A stretch of DNA of 64,000 nt from Ideonella benzenivorans. GTDB lineage: Bacteria; Pseudomonadota; Gammaproteobacteria; Burkholderiales; Burkholderiaceae_C. Position numbers and translations under genes: made by a program. The notes beneath the pieces are model-generated. The model was not told the origin of the DNA, made no database searches, and saw only the letters and a program-made list of their open reading frames with translations. The stretch spans positions 1-64,000 of the forward strand of contig NZ_JAGWCB010000018.1 of the NCBI RefSeq assembly GCF_020387415.1, given 5' to 3'. Shown here piece by piece: positions 7,067 through 15,238 of this stretch; the first letter of the stretch is position 1, and each line of letters opens with the position of its first letter.

Positions 7067-8533
7067 TCAGGGGTGGGCGGCGATCACCTCGGCCACCGCG
7101 GCGGTCAGTTTGGTGCCGTAGCCGATGTGCAGGAACTCGTTGGGCCCGTGGGCATTGCTCTTGGGGCCCAGCACGCCGCAGACCATCATCTGCGCCTGCG
7201 GAAAGCCCTGCTGCAGCAGGTTCATCAGCGGGATGGTGCCGCCCTGGCCGATGTAGCCCAGCGGCGCACCGAAGTGGCTGCGCGAGGCCCGGTCCATCGC
7301 GGTTTCCAGCCAGGGTGCCAGGTCCGGCGCGTTCCAGCCGCTGGCGCCCCAGTTCCCCACCCGGCCATCAGGCTCGAAGGTCACCTTGGCGTTGTAGGGC
7401 GCGTTGTCCTCCAGCAAGGCCTTGAGCTGCACCGCGGCCTCGTGGCCGTCCACCAGCGGCGGCAGGCGCAGGCTCAGCTTGAAGGCGGTGTAGGGCCGCA
7501 GCACATTGCCGGCGCTAGCCAGGGCCGGCATGCCGTCCACCCCGGTGACCGACAGCGTGGGCCGCCAGGTGCGGTTGAGCAGGGCCTCGGTGGCGTCGGT
7601 GGTGGTGGGCAGGGTCAGACCGCCGTCGGCGCCGCAGGCCCAGGGAAAGGTCTTCCAGGCCATGTCGCCCAGGATGGCCGCAGCCGCCTCGGCCTGGGCC
7701 CGACGCGCTGCCGGGATCTCGCAGTGGAAGACCGACGGCAGCAGGGTGCCGGTCTTGGCATCTTCGAGCCGGTCCAGCACCTGGCGCAGGATGCGGAAGC
7801 TCGAGGGCACCAGACCGCTGGCATCGCCCGAGTGCACGCCTTCGGTCAGGATCTCGACCTTGAGCGCGCCGGTGATGTTGCCGCGCAGGCTGGTGGTCAG
7901 CCAGAGCTGGTCGTAGTTGCCAGCGCCCGAATCGAGGCAGACCACCAGGCTCACATCGCCCAGCCGGGCCTGGAGCTGGTCCAGGTAGAACGGCAGGTCG
8001 CCGGAGCCGGATTCCTCGCAGGTCTCGATCAGGCCGACGATGCGCGGGTGGGCCACGTTCTGCGCCTTCAGGGCCTCGATGGCGCTGACCGCCGCGTAGA
8101 TCGCATAGCCATCGTCCGCGCCGCCGCGACCATAGAGCTTGCCGTCCTCGATCTTGGGCGTCCAGGGGCCCAGGCCGGCGCGCCAGCCGCTGAACTCGGG
8201 CTGCTTGTCCAGGTGGCCGTAGATCAACACCGTCTGCGTGCTGTCCGCCTTCGTGGCCGGCACCTCGAAGAAGATGACCGGCGTGCGGTCGCCCTCGCGC
8301 ACCACCTCCAGCGTCAGACCAGGGATCTTGCGGCCCTCGACCCAGCCCGCGGCGTCGCGCACCACCTTGTCAATCAGACCGTGCTCGCGCCACTGGGGGT
8401 CGAACATCGGGCTCTTGGCGGGCACCGCAATGTAGTCGGACAACTGGGGAACGATGCGCTCGTTCCAGGCCGCGGTGACGTCACGATCCAGTTGTGCCGA
8501 ATCAAGGCCAGGCAGCTTGTCGGGGGCGTTCAT
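7067..8533 (-). CDS. M20-family metallopeptidase (dipeptidase-like)
   Basis: This is a 488-residue cytoplasmic zinc peptidase of the M20/PepV/carnosinase-like group. The first metal ligand is in LIYGHLDKQPEF. The bridging Asp is in YGRGGADDGYAI. The catalytic and metal-binding glutamates are in ETCEESGSGDLPFYL, the next ligand is in CLDSGAG, and the C-terminal His is in the GQGGTIPLMN to NEFLHIG region. The dimerisation (lid) domain lies between, roughly residues 220-370. The ATG at 8533 (MNAPDKLPGLD) is chosen because an upstream in-frame ATG adds non-homologous residues. The substrate is inferred from family only. Confidence 0.9.
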   Translation of the reverse strand: MNAPDKLPGLDSAQLDRDVTAAWNERIVPQLSDYIAVPAKSPMFDPQWREHGLIDKVVRDAAGWVEGRKIPGLTLEVVREGDRTPVIFFEVPATKADSTQTVLIYGHLDKQPEFSGWRAGLGPWTPKIEDGKLYGRGGADDGYAIYAAVSAIEALKAQNVAHPRIVGLIETCEESGSGDLPFYLDQLQARLGDVSLVVCLDSGAGNYDQLWLTTSLRGNITGALKVEILTEGVHSGDASGLVPSSFRILRQVLDRLEDAKTGTLLPSVFHCEIPAARRAQAEAAAAILGDMAWKTFPWACGADGGLTLPTTTDATEALLNRTWRPTLSVTGVDGMPALASAGNVLRPYTAFKLSLRLPPLVDGHEAAVQLKALLEDNAPYNAKVTFEPDGRVGNWGASGWNAPDLAPWLETAMDRASRSHFGAPLGYIGQGGTIPLMNLLQQGFPQAQMMVCGVLGPKSNAHGPNEFLHIGYGTKLTAAVAEVIAAHP

Positions 8534-8607
8534 GGTGGGAAGGCTCCGAGGAAGAAAAAGGCAAAACGCCATTGTGCGCCGACCCGCCGCGCCTGGCGCT
8601 CCCGCGA

Positions 8608-9003
8608 TCAGTGGGGCCGCAGGGCCTCCCACTGCGGCAGGCAGTGGCGGGCCAGGGCCGTGACCCAGGCCCCCTCGTTGCCGGGCACGAAGGCCAGGCC
8701 GTAGCGGGGGCTGACCAGAAAGCCCGCGCGTTCGAACACCGCCGCATCCTGGGCCCGGACGAACGCGGGCAGATGGCCGAAGGGCACGGCCACGGTCCCC
8801 AGGTGCAGCACCGGCGCGTGGCAGGAGATTTCCTCCAGCCGGCCGTTGTCCTGGAAGCGGAACACCAGCCCGCCGTAGTCCATCTCGTCGAGTTCGACGT
8901 TGTTGCGCCCGGCCCGCGGCGGCGCGCCCAGCCGCGCCCGCACCGCCTCGGCGGTGAGCGAGAACGGCAGGTCATCCAGCTGTTCAAAGGGCACGAGGTG
9001 CAT
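8608..9003 (-). CDS. Hypothetical protein, 131 aa
   Basis: I do not recognise this family. The 131-residue protein is predicted to be cytoplasmic: it has no signal peptide or membrane segment, a mixed alpha/beta composition and several aromatic residues. The start at 9003 (MHLVPFEQLDDLPFSL) is chosen over an upstream in-frame ATG, whose extra residues overlap the repeat-bearing intergenic debris. Its size and composition recall small immunity-like or SMI1-like proteins, but no diagnostic motif is visible, so I give no function. It is co-oriented with the M20 peptidase gene, 74 bp upstream of that gene's start codon. Confidence 0.55.
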   Translation of the reverse strand: MHLVPFEQLDDLPFSLTAEAVRARLGAPPRAGRNNVELDEMDYGGLVFRFQDNGRLEEISCHAPVLHLGTVAVPFGHLPAFVRAQDAAVFERAGFLVSPRYGLAFVPGNEGAWVTALARHCLPQWEALRPH

Positions 9004-9121
9004 GGTGCTGAAAGGGCGATCCCGCAAGGCAGGCGAAGTTCCCCGCGCGGCCCGGGGCGGCCCGGGTTTTGCACGATGTTGGCGAGAGCTGCGCACAACG
9101 ATGCCGGGCGGCAAGCCCGGC

Positions 9122-9145
9122 CTTGCACAGCGCTTTGAACGTGGC
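9122..9145 (+). repeat. Copy B of a 24-bp dispersed repeat
   Basis: CTTGCACAGCGCTTTGAACG followed by TGGC matches the minus-strand sequence at 357-380 with three mismatches. It lies in the 236-bp gap between the unknown gene ending at 8608 and the DUF389 gene, within sequence that looks like gene debris. Confidence 0.5.
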
Positions 9146-9149
9146 GCTG

Positions 9150-9239
9150 CGCGCCGAGGTGCCCCGCCACCGCTTCGGCACCACCACCGTCAACGACCAG
9201 TACAGCGTGGGTGTGCAGCGTGGGTGTGAAGTACGGCTT
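9150..9239 (+). pseudogene. Possible remnant of an outer membrane protein C-terminus
   Basis: Translated on the plus strand, about 9170-9215 gives RFGTTTVNDQYSVGV. After removal of one copy of a 13-bp tandem duplication (9203-9228) it continues as KYGFY. This is the look of the last beta-strands of a porin or OmpW-like protein, which usually end in an aromatic residue. There is no start codon and no full reading frame, and the frame is broken by the duplication. It is too short to be sure; read it as gene debris in the 9004-9239 gap. Confidence 0.3.
9203..9228. repeat. 13-bp perfect tandem duplication
   Basis: CAGCGTGGGTGTG occurs twice head to tail. Thirteen is not a multiple of three, so the second copy shifts the frame of the remnant described at 9150-9239. 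Confidence 0.9.
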
Positions 9240-10796
9240 CTACGCCCCGGCCCGGCGATGCCGGCTGGCCGGGGCGCGGGCCGGCTTGTCGCGCTTGGTG
9301 GCGGCTACAGCCGCCGCCTCGGCCGCAGGATCCAGCAGGTGAACCACCCGCAGGCCAGGCGCCGACAGGCGCAGCGCCAGAAAGCGCTGCAGACGCTCGC
9401 GCTGGGTCGCATCGGGCAGGCGCTCCCAGGTGGCGGTGACCAGCAGCCCCAGGCTGCCGGTGGCAGCGGCCCCGGCACTGGCCGCGGAGGCCGCCGGCGT
9501 CATGGCCGGACGGTCGGGCAGCCGGATCTCGGGGCCGGTGGCCAGCGCCCGCAGGCCCGGCTCCAGTGTCGCCAGCTCGCCCGCCAGTGCCGGCAGTTGC
9601 TGCTGCGCGGCCCGCAATGTGCGGGTCTCGGTCTCCAGCTGGGCGATGCGCCGGTCGCGTTCGGCCAGCGCAGCCTGGTCACGCTGCAGCAGCTCCTCCA
9701 CCACACCCTGGCGCGCCAGGCGACCCAGCTGCTCCAGGTTGGGCGCATCGCCGCCCAGCTGCTGCAGATCCAGCGCCACCCCACCCAGGCCATAGGCCGG
9801 CAGCCGGGCCTGGATCGTCTGCCGCAGGTCATCCGACAGGCGGGGCCCCAGCAGCGACACCCGGATGCGCGAGCCCGCCGGGTCGTAGTGGGTCTCCACC
9901 TGGGCCAGCACCCGGCCGGGCAGGTGCAGGTTGTCGGCCACGAAGCGCCGCGCTGCGCCCTCGAAGCGGGCCTCCTTCACCACCACCCAGGCGGTGTAGA
10001 CGCTGGGCACCGCCACCGCCAGCGCCAGCGCCCCGATGACGCCGCGCACCCGCCACAGCTGGCTGCGGTCCAGGGCATGGACGGGCCGGAAGTGCATCAG
10101 CCGCACGATGCCCAGCGTGGCCAGGCCGATGAACAGCGCGTTGATCAGGAACAGGTGCAGCGCGCCCAGCAGGTAGTCCCAGTTGCCGTGCGACAGCCCG
10201 TAGCCAGCGGTGCACAGCGGCGGCATCAGGGCGGTGGCGATCGACACGCCGGGCACCACCTGGCCCTTGAAGCTGCGCCGGGTGGCGGCCACCGCGCCGG
10301 CCCCGCCACCGAACAGGGCGATCAGCACGTCGTACAGCGTGGGCCGGGTGCGGGCCAGCAGCTCGGACTGGGCCTCGCCCAGCGGTGAGATCAGGAAGTA
10401 CAGCGTCGACGCCAGCAAGGCCACCAGCGTCGCCAGCAGCAGGTTGCGCAGGGCCCGGCGGAGCAAGGGGATGTCCTGCAGCGCCAGCCCGAAGCCGGCC
10501 GCCACGATCGGGCCCATCAACGGCGAGATGAGCATCGCGCCGATGATCACAGCGGTGGAATTGACGTTCAGCCCCACCGAGGCGATCAGGATCGCGAACA
10601 CCAGGGCCCAGGTGGTGCCGGGGGTGAACTCGGTGTCCAGGCGCACCCGCTGCAGCGCCCCTTCCAGATCGGCATCGCGCCGCAGCGAGAACATGCGCCC
10701 CAGCCGCTCACGCGGCCCGAGGCGCTGGGTGGTGCCCCCGGCCGAGGACGGAGACGCAGAGCGGGCAGAAACGGGAGGCAGGGCGTGATCGGGCAT
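9240..10796 (-). CDS. DUF389 family integral membrane protein
   Basis: This 518-residue protein has the DUF389 (TIGR00341) core: VNSTAVIIGAMLISPLMGPI followed by five further hydrophobic segments with SIATALMPPLCTAGYGL, spanning roughly residues 70-290. After the membrane region comes a soluble C-terminal half. It includes a probable coiled coil (LLQRDQAALAERDRRIAQL, about residues 390-420) and a hydrophilic tail rich in Lys and Arg. The biochemical role of DUF389 is not established. The start at 10796 (MPDHALPPVS) is chosen from an in-frame series of ATGs because the upstream residues overlap the divergent DUF2520 gene. The region shared with that gene is 50 bp. Confidence 0.85.
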   Translation of the reverse strand: MPDHALPPVSARSASPSSAGGTTQRLGPRERLGRMFSLRRDADLEGALQRVRLDTEFTPGTTWALVFAILIASVGLNVNSTAVIIGAMLISPLMGPIVAAGFGLALQDIPLLRRALRNLLLATLVALLASTLYFLISPLGEAQSELLARTRPTLYDVLIALFGGGAGAVAATRRSFKGQVVPGVSIATALMPPLCTAGYGLSHGNWDYLLGALHLFLINALFIGLATLGIVRLMHFRPVHALDRSQLWRVRGVIGALALAVAVPSVYTAWVVVKEARFEGAARRFVADNLHLPGRVLAQVETHYDPAGSRIRVSLLGPRLSDDLRQTIQARLPAYGLGGVALDLQQLGGDAPNLEQLGRLARQGVVEELLQRDQAALAERDRRIAQLETETRTLRAAQQQLPALAGELATLEPGLRALATGPEIRLPDRPAMTPAASAASAGAAATGSLGLLVTATWERLPDATQRERLQRFLALRLSAPGLRVVHLLDPAAEAAAVAATKRDKPARAPASRHRRAGA

Positions 10797-10846
10797 GGTC
10801 GGTCCGTGGAGCGCACCCATCTTAGAAGCCCCGCCACAATGCCGGC

Positions 10847-11692
10847 ATGACATCCGCCCCCCTGACCCTGAACCTGGTGGGTGCCGGCCGCGTGGGCCGC
10901 ACCCTGGCGGCCCTGTGGCTGCGCGCTGGCGTGTTCACGCTGGGCGATGTGCTGACCCGCTCGCCCGAGAGCGCCGCGCAGGCTGTCGCCGCGATCGGCG
11001 GAGGCCGGCCCGTCAGCCACCCCCGGGCGATGCGCGCAGCGCAGGTGTGGCTGATCGCCACGCCCGACGGCGCCCTGGGTGCGACCGCGGCCGCGCTGGC
11101 CGCCACGGTCCCCGCCCCGGCCCAGGCCTGGCATTGCAGCGGCTTTGCCCCGGCCGCCGCGCTGGCGCCGCTGCAGCAGGCCGGCTGGTCCGTCGCCAGC
11201 GCCCACCCGGCCTTGAGCTTTGCCGATCCGGCCGCCGCCCAGGCCCAGTTCGCCGGCACGGCCTGCGCGCTGGAAGGGGACGACGCCGCGGTCCGCCAGG
11301 CCGAAGCCGCCTTTGGCGCGATTGACGGGCGCTGCTTTCGCCTGCAGGCGGCCGACAAGCCGCGCTACCACGCCGCGGCGGTGCTGGTCAGCAACTTCCC
11401 GCCGGTGCTGGCCGCGGCCGCGGCCGAGCTGTGGCAGGGCTGCGGCATGCCGCCCGAGCTAGTGGCCCCGCTGTGGCAGGCCTTTGCGAAGAACGTGGCC
11501 GACAACCTGCTGCGCCTGGGGCCGACCGCCGCGCTGACCGGCCCGGCCGCGCGCGGCGACACCGCGGTGGTGCAGGCCGAGACCGAGGCCCTGCAGGCGT
11601 GTGACCCCGCCCTGGCCCAGGCCTATGCGGCGCTCAGCACGCTGGCAGCCCGCCTGGCCCGCGAAGGCCACTGCCTGCCACCGGCCCGCTGA
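10847..11692 (+). CDS. Rossmann-like/DUF2520 domain oxidoreductase-like protein
   Basis: This 281-residue protein begins with a dinucleotide-binding Rossmann motif (LNLVGAGRVGRTLA), continues with a conserved IATPDGALG strand, and has a C-terminal helical DUF2520 domain (about residues 140-270) with RYHAAAVLVSNF. The architecture is like F420/NADP oxidoreductases and pantoate-type dehydrogenases, but the substrate is unknown. A -10-like CACAAT ends 6 bp before the ATG, so a leaderless message is possible. The gene ends in a GCCCGC-TGAG-GCGGGC hairpin (11684-11699) shared with the convergent metW. Confidence 0.82.
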   Translation: MTSAPLTLNLVGAGRVGRTLAALWLRAGVFTLGDVLTRSPESAAQAVAAIGGGRPVSHPRAMRAAQVWLIATPDGALGATAAALAATVPAPAQAWHCSGFAPAAALAPLQQAGWSVASAHPALSFADPAAAQAQFAGTACALEGDDAAVRQAEAAFGAIDGRCFRLQAADKPRYHAAAVLVSNFPPVLAAAAAELWQGCGMPPELVAPLWQAFAKNVADNLLRLGPTAALTGPAARGDTAVVQAETEALQACDPALAQAYAALSTLAARLAREGHCLPPAR

Positions 11693-11699
11693 GGCGGGC
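11684..11699. terminator. Hairpin between convergent DUF2520 and metW genes
   Basis: A perfect 6-bp stem GCCCGC/GCGGGC has a TGAG loop, and that loop contains the stop codon of the plus-strand gene. There is no T-run, so this is a weak or Rho-assisted bidirectional terminator at best. Confidence 0.4.
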
Positions 11700-12287
11700 T
11701 CAGCCGCGCTCGAACTTGAACACCGCCACGCTGGCCAGCAGGTTGGGCAGCGTGCGCACCATCTCGCCGTCCTGCAGGCCGAAGCTGTCGAGGATCTGCA
11801 GCCCGTTCTTGCGCGCCAGCACCTCGAAGTCGGCGTAGGTGCCCACGCGGATGTTGGGCGTGTCGTACCACTCGTAGGGCAGGGCCCTGGTGACCGGCAT
11901 GCGCCCGCGCAGCACCGAGACCCGGTTGGGCCAGTGTGCGAAGTTGGGGAAGCTGACGATGCCGATGCGACCCACCCGCGCGGTCTCGCGCAGCATCTTC
12001 TCGGCATTGCGCAGGTGCTGCAGGGTTTCCAGTTGCAGCACCACGTCGAAGCTGTGGTCGTCGAACAGCTTCAAGCCCTCTTCCAGGTTCAGCTGGATGA
12101 CGTTGATGCCGCGCTGGGTGCTGGCCAGCACGTTGGCGTCGTCCAGCTCGATGCCGTAGCCGCTGCAGCCGCGCTCACGCATCAGGTAGGCCAGCAGCTC
12201 GCCGGTGCCACAGCCCAGGTCCAGCACGCGGGCGCCGCGCGGCACCAGGCGGGCGATCACTTCCAGGTTCTTCAGCGGCGTGGTCAT
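11700..12287 (-). CDS. metW: Methionine biosynthesis protein MetW
   Basis: This is a 195-residue class I SAM-dependent methyltransferase-fold protein. Its motif I is [12 protein letters not shown], and later segments such as [37 protein letters not shown] and [16 protein letters not shown] are characteristic of MetW. MetW works with MetX in homoserine acetylation/methionine synthesis in many proteobacteria and is thought to activate or accompany MetX (family knowledge). Its ATG overlaps the metX stop as ATGA (12284-12287), so the two are translationally coupled and share the upstream SAM-II riboswitch. Confidence 0.95.
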   Translation of the reverse strand: MTTPLKNLEVIARLVPRGARVLDLGCGTGELLAYLMRERGCSGYGIELDDANVLASTQRGINVIQLNLEEGLKLFDDHSFDVVLQLETLQHLRNAEKMLRETARVGRIGIVSFPNFAHWPNRVSVLRGRMPVTRALPYEWYDTPNIRVGTYADFEVLARKNGLQILDSFGLQDGEMVRTLPNLLASVAVFKFERG

Positions 12288-13435
12288 GCGGCGGCTCCCG
12301 TGCTCAGCTCGGCGGCGATGCGCTCGAAGTAGGCCCGCATCACCGCCAGGTAACGCGGGTCCTCCAGCAGGAAGGCGTCGTGGCCATGCGGCGCGTCGAT
12401 CTCGGCGTAGCTGACATCGGCCCGGTTGTCGACCAGGGCCTTGACGATCTCGCGCGAACGGGCCGGCGAAAAGCGCCAGTCGGTGGTGAAGCTCACCAGC
12501 ATGAATTTCTTGTCCTTGGCGACGGCAAAGGCCCGTGCCAGGTCGCCGCCGTGGGCCCGGGCCGGGTCGAAGTAGTCCAGCGCGCGGGTGATCAGCAGGT
12601 AGGTGTTGGCGTCGAAGTACTCGCTGAACTTGTCGCCCTGGTGGCGCAGGTAGCTCTCGATCTGGAACTCGATGTCCTGGGTGCTGAAGTGCAGCTCGGC
12701 GTCGCGCAGCTCGCGGCCGAACTTGGCCTCCATGGAGTCGTCCGACAGGTAGGTGATGTGGCCGATCATGCGGGCCACCCGCAGGCCGCGCTTGGGCACC
12801 ACGCCATGGGCGTAGAAGTGGCCGCCGTGGAAGTCCGGGTCGGTCACGATGGCCCGGCGCGCCACCTCGTTGAAGGCGATGTTCTGCGCCGACAGGTTGG
12901 GCGCAGTGGCCACGGCCACGCAGTGGCGCAGCCGCTCGGGGTAGCGCAGGGCCCAGGCCTGGGCCTGCATGCCGCCCAGGCTGCCGCCCAGCACGGCCGC
13001 CAGCTGGGTGATGCCCAGCACCTCGATCAGGCGGGCCTGGGCATCGACCCAGTCCTCCACCGTCATCACCGGGAAGTCGGCGCCCCAGGGCCGGCCGGTG
13101 GCCGGGTTGAGGTCCATCGGCCCGGTCGAGCCAAAGCAGGAGCCCGGGTTGTTGATGCCAATGACAAAGAAGCGGTCGGTGTCCACCGGCTTGCCGGGGC
13201 CCACCATGTTGTCCCACCAGCCGGTGCTCTTGGGCTGGTTGGCGTACTCGCCCGCCACATGGTGCGAGGCATTGAGCGCGTGGCACACCAGCACCGCATT
13301 GCTGCGGTCGGCATTGAGCGTGCCGTAGGTTTCGTACACCAGCGCATAGGCCGGCAGCTGCGCGCCGCTTTGCAGCGGCAGCGGCACGTCAAACGCCATG
13401 CGCTGCGGTGAAACCAGTCCGACGGAGCGGGTCAT
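12284..13435 (-). CDS. metX: Homoserine O-acyltransferase
   Basis: This is a 383-residue alpha/beta-hydrolase that acylates homoserine in the first committed step of methionine synthesis. The nucleophile elbow GGSLGGMQ puts the catalytic serine at Ser152. HGHDAFLL carries the catalytic His352, and TTDWRFSP carries the acid. [12 protein letters not shown] and GWWDNMVG are MetX signatures. Proteobacterial members may use acetyl- or succinyl-CoA, and which one applies here cannot be told by eye. The ATG at 13435 follows GGGGAGA by 8 bp. Upstream on the same strand are an intrinsic terminator and a SAM-II riboswitch, so expression should fall when SAM is abundant. It is coupled to metW. Confidence 0.96.
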   Translation of the reverse strand: MTRSVGLVSPQRMAFDVPLPLQSGAQLPAYALVYETYGTLNADRSNAVLVCHALNASHHVAGEYANQPKSTGWWDNMVGPGKPVDTDRFFVIGINNPGSCFGSTGPMDLNPATGRPWGADFPVMTVEDWVDAQARLIEVLGITQLAAVLGGSLGGMQAQAWALRYPERLRHCVAVATAPNLSAQNIAFNEVARRAIVTDPDFHGGHFYAHGVVPKRGLRVARMIGHITYLSDDSMEAKFGRELRDAELHFSTQDIEFQIESYLRHQGDKFSEYFDANTYLLITRALDYFDPARAHGGDLARAFAVAKDKKFMLVSFTTDWRFSPARSREIVKALVDNRADVSYAEIDAPHGHDAFLLEDPRYLAVMRAYFERIAAELSTGAAA

Positions 13436-13450
13436 GTCCCGTGTCTCCCC

Positions 13451-13498
13451 AAAAACAAAAACACCCGGATGCGCGCCAGACAAAGCGGACACCGGGTG
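13451..13498 (-). terminator. Intrinsic terminator between SAM-II riboswitch and metX
   Basis: On the minus strand a perfect 7-bp stem CACCCGG/CCGGGTG (13492-13498 with 13462-13468) is followed at once by TGTTTTTGTTTTT (13451-13463). The metX ribosome binding site follows directly, so the terminator sits between the aptamer and the gene and can act as an expression platform. Confidence 0.8.
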
Positions 13499-13514
13499 GA
13501 TTGGAGCTCGGGGT

Positions 13515-13566
13515 CCCTCTTTAGCGGCATTTGTTGGGCGCCCGCAATCCGGAACAAATCGGCGCC
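13515..13566 (-). promoter_or_regulatory. SAM-II riboswitch controlling metXW
   Basis: The minus-strand RNA has the H-type pseudoknot of the SAM-II (SAM-alpha) class. Stem P1 is GGCGCC (13561-13566) with GGCGCC (13537-13542). The P2 pairing is ATTTGTT (13553-13559) with AACAAAT (13529-13535), a perfect 7 bp. The conserved CCGGATTGC segment and GCTAAAGAGGG tail are in their usual places. It lies 79 bp upstream of metX. SAM-II is known mainly from alphaproteobacterial met genes, so its presence in a betaproteobacterial-looking genome is notable. Binding of SAM should reduce metXW expression. Confidence 0.93.
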
Positions 13567-13580
13567 GTGAAGCAATCAGT

Positions 13581-14507
13581 TTAGCAGGCGGCCTCCCAGG
13601 CCTGCCGCAGCGCCGCCGCCTGCCCGTCCAGCCAGGCGTAGCGGCGCTGGTACTGGGACCGCTTGTGCGACGGGATCTCCGCCATCGTCTTGCGCGGTGC
13701 CACGCGAGGCAGCCCCCAGAAGCCATCGCCCAGCGCCTGGCCGCCGGCCGAGGCCCAGAGGCCGTCGTAGTCGAAATGCACCAGCGCCGCCCGGTCCGTG
13801 CCATGGGAGACATGCCGGGTCTGGCCGACGGCCCGCAGGCGCACCAGACCCCAGGCCCCGGCCAGTTGCTGCAGGGCCCACAGCAACAGGTTCTGCGGCC
13901 GCAGGCCATGGGCCAGCCGGGTCAGGTGACGCGCCACCGCCACCGGCAGCTGACCGTGCATCGCGCCGATCAGCAGCCCGGGCCCATCGGGCGTGGCCTC
14001 GAATGAAAAGGTGAGGGTGTAGAGCACGGTGCCGAACGGGTCCAGCAGCACCAGGCTCAGGTCGCCCTCGCGCTCGAAGCGGGTCAGCGTCTGCAGCCGC
14101 AGCGCCAATGCCCCCTGCCCCTGCGGCAGGGCAATGCGGCCCAGTGGCGCCCCGGCGGAGTCGTCCAGACAGGCCTGGCGCCAGACACGCGGCCCCAGAC
14201 AGGCCCAGGCCAGCCGGTGGTGCGCCAGCAGATGCTCGGCCCGCTGCGCCAGCGGCCAGCCGACGCAGGGATAACTCAAATAGGGCTTGCGGAACAGCCG
14301 CGGCTGGGCCTGGGCCAGTTCGGCCCAGGGCAGCCCGCCCGGGCCTTGGCGCAGCCGCTGGTGCACGGCCCGGTGGCGCCAGAACAGCCAGGCCAGCCGC
14401 CAGCGCCGGCGCAGCGCGGTCAGGCCAGGCTGGGGGTAGATCGCGCGGCACAGCGCCAGCGGGCGCGGCCAGGGACATCCGGAGGCATCGGGCAGGTCCG
14501 AGGGCAT
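13581..14507 (-). CDS. VirK/YbjX (DUF535) family protein
   Basis: This 308-residue cytoplasmic protein matches the VirK/YbjX layout. Its N-terminal part is Arg-rich and includes [11 protein letters not shown]. The central beta-rich region contains [13 protein letters not shown] and [19 protein letters not shown]. The C-terminal signature includes HRSQY-like [13 protein letters not shown]. Members affect cationic-peptide resistance and outer-membrane properties in enterobacteria, but no biochemical activity is agreed. It is divergent from the TetR-type gene and lies just upstream of the metX riboswitch on the same strand, with 14 bp between its stop and the aptamer. Confidence 0.8.
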   Translation of the reverse strand: MPSDLPDASGCPWPRPLALCRAIYPQPGLTALRRRWRLAWLFWRHRAVHQRLRQGPGGLPWAELAQAQPRLFRKPYLSYPCVGWPLAQRAEHLLAHHRLAWACLGPRVWRQACLDDSAGAPLGRIALPQGQGALALRLQTLTRFEREGDLSLVLLDPFGTVLYTLTFSFEATPDGPGLLIGAMHGQLPVAVARHLTRLAHGLRPQNLLLWALQQLAGAWGLVRLRAVGQTRHVSHGTDRAALVHFDYDGLWASAGGQALGDGFWGLPRVAPRKTMAEIPSHKRSQYQRRYAWLDGQAAALRQAWEAAC

Positions 14508-14551
14508 CGCCGCACTGTACCCGGGGCTGCCCCTCAGAGATTCGTGCCAGC

Positions 14552-14580
14552 TTGACGCATTACTGGCCGTTCGGCTAAAA
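14552..14580 (+). promoter_or_regulatory. Candidate promoter of the TetR-efflux operon
   Basis: TTGACG (14552-14557), a 17-bp spacer and CTAAAA (14575-14580) form a fair sigma70 promoter. The palindrome GCCGTTCGGC lies in the spacer next to the -10 and could be the TetR operator. The -10 box ends only 7 bp before the TetR start codon, so the transcript would have almost no leader. Confidence 0.45.
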
Positions 14581-14587
14581 ACGCGCC

Positions 14588-15238
14588 ATGGCCCGCCCCT
14601 CCCAAGCCATCGACCAGGCCTTGTTGGCCAGCGGGCTGCTGCTGTACCCGCAGTGCGGCTGCGCCGGTCTGTCGCTGCGCAAGGTGGCCGAGCACGCCGG
14701 CACCCAGCCGGCCATGGTGCATTACCACTTCGGCGGCAAACCGGCCTTTCTGCGCGCGGTGCTGCAGCAGCTCTACGAACGTCTGTTTTCCGAGCTGAAC
14801 CTGCCTGGCAACCGCCAGGGCGGCCCGCGCGACCGCCTGCGCGCCGCGCTGCTGACCCTGGGCCGCTTCCTGCTGCAGCACCGCGACATCGCGGCCCGTC
14901 TGGCCCTGGACATGGCCCAGGGCGAACCGGTGGTCCGGTCCTTCCTGCAGACCAATGCCCCCCGCCACATCGGCTTGCTGCTGGGGCTGATGGCCGAGGC
15001 CCGCGCGGCCGGCGAGCTGCTGCCGCTGGCCCCGGTCCAGATCTTCGTGTTCCTGATGGGGGCGATCAACGCGCCCACCCTGGTCGCCACCGGCCTGCAG
15101 CGCGAGGACGTGGCCGCCAGCCTGCTGGGCGACCGGCTGAGCGAGCAGGTCCTCACCGACGAGGCGCTGTGCCAACGGCTGGACCTGGCCCTGGCCGCCC
15201 TGAGTCCCCGACACGACCGCCCAGGAGGGCCCTCATGA
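14588..15238 (+). CDS. TetR-family transcriptional regulator
   Basis: This 216-residue repressor has an N-terminal TetR helix-turn-helix: LSLRKVAEHAGTQPAMVHYH, with the typical YHF(G)xK turn at HYHFGGKPAFL. The C-terminal half (residues about 70-205) is the all-helical ligand and dimer domain. It heads an operon with a membrane fusion protein, an ABC ATPase and an ABC permease, each overlapping the next or nearly so. It therefore most likely represses this exporter and is induced by an exported compound. Its stop overlaps the next start as ATGA (15235-15238). Confidence 0.9.
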   Translation: MARPSQAIDQALLASGLLLYPQCGCAGLSLRKVAEHAGTQPAMVHYHFGGKPAFLRAVLQQLYERLFSELNLPGNRQGGPRDRLRAALLTLGRFLLQHRDIAARLALDMAQGEPVVRSFLQTNAPRHIGLLLGLMAEARAAGELLPLAPVQIFVFLMGAINAPTLVATGLQREDVAASLLGDRLSEQVLTDEALCQRLDLALAALSPRHDRPGGPS

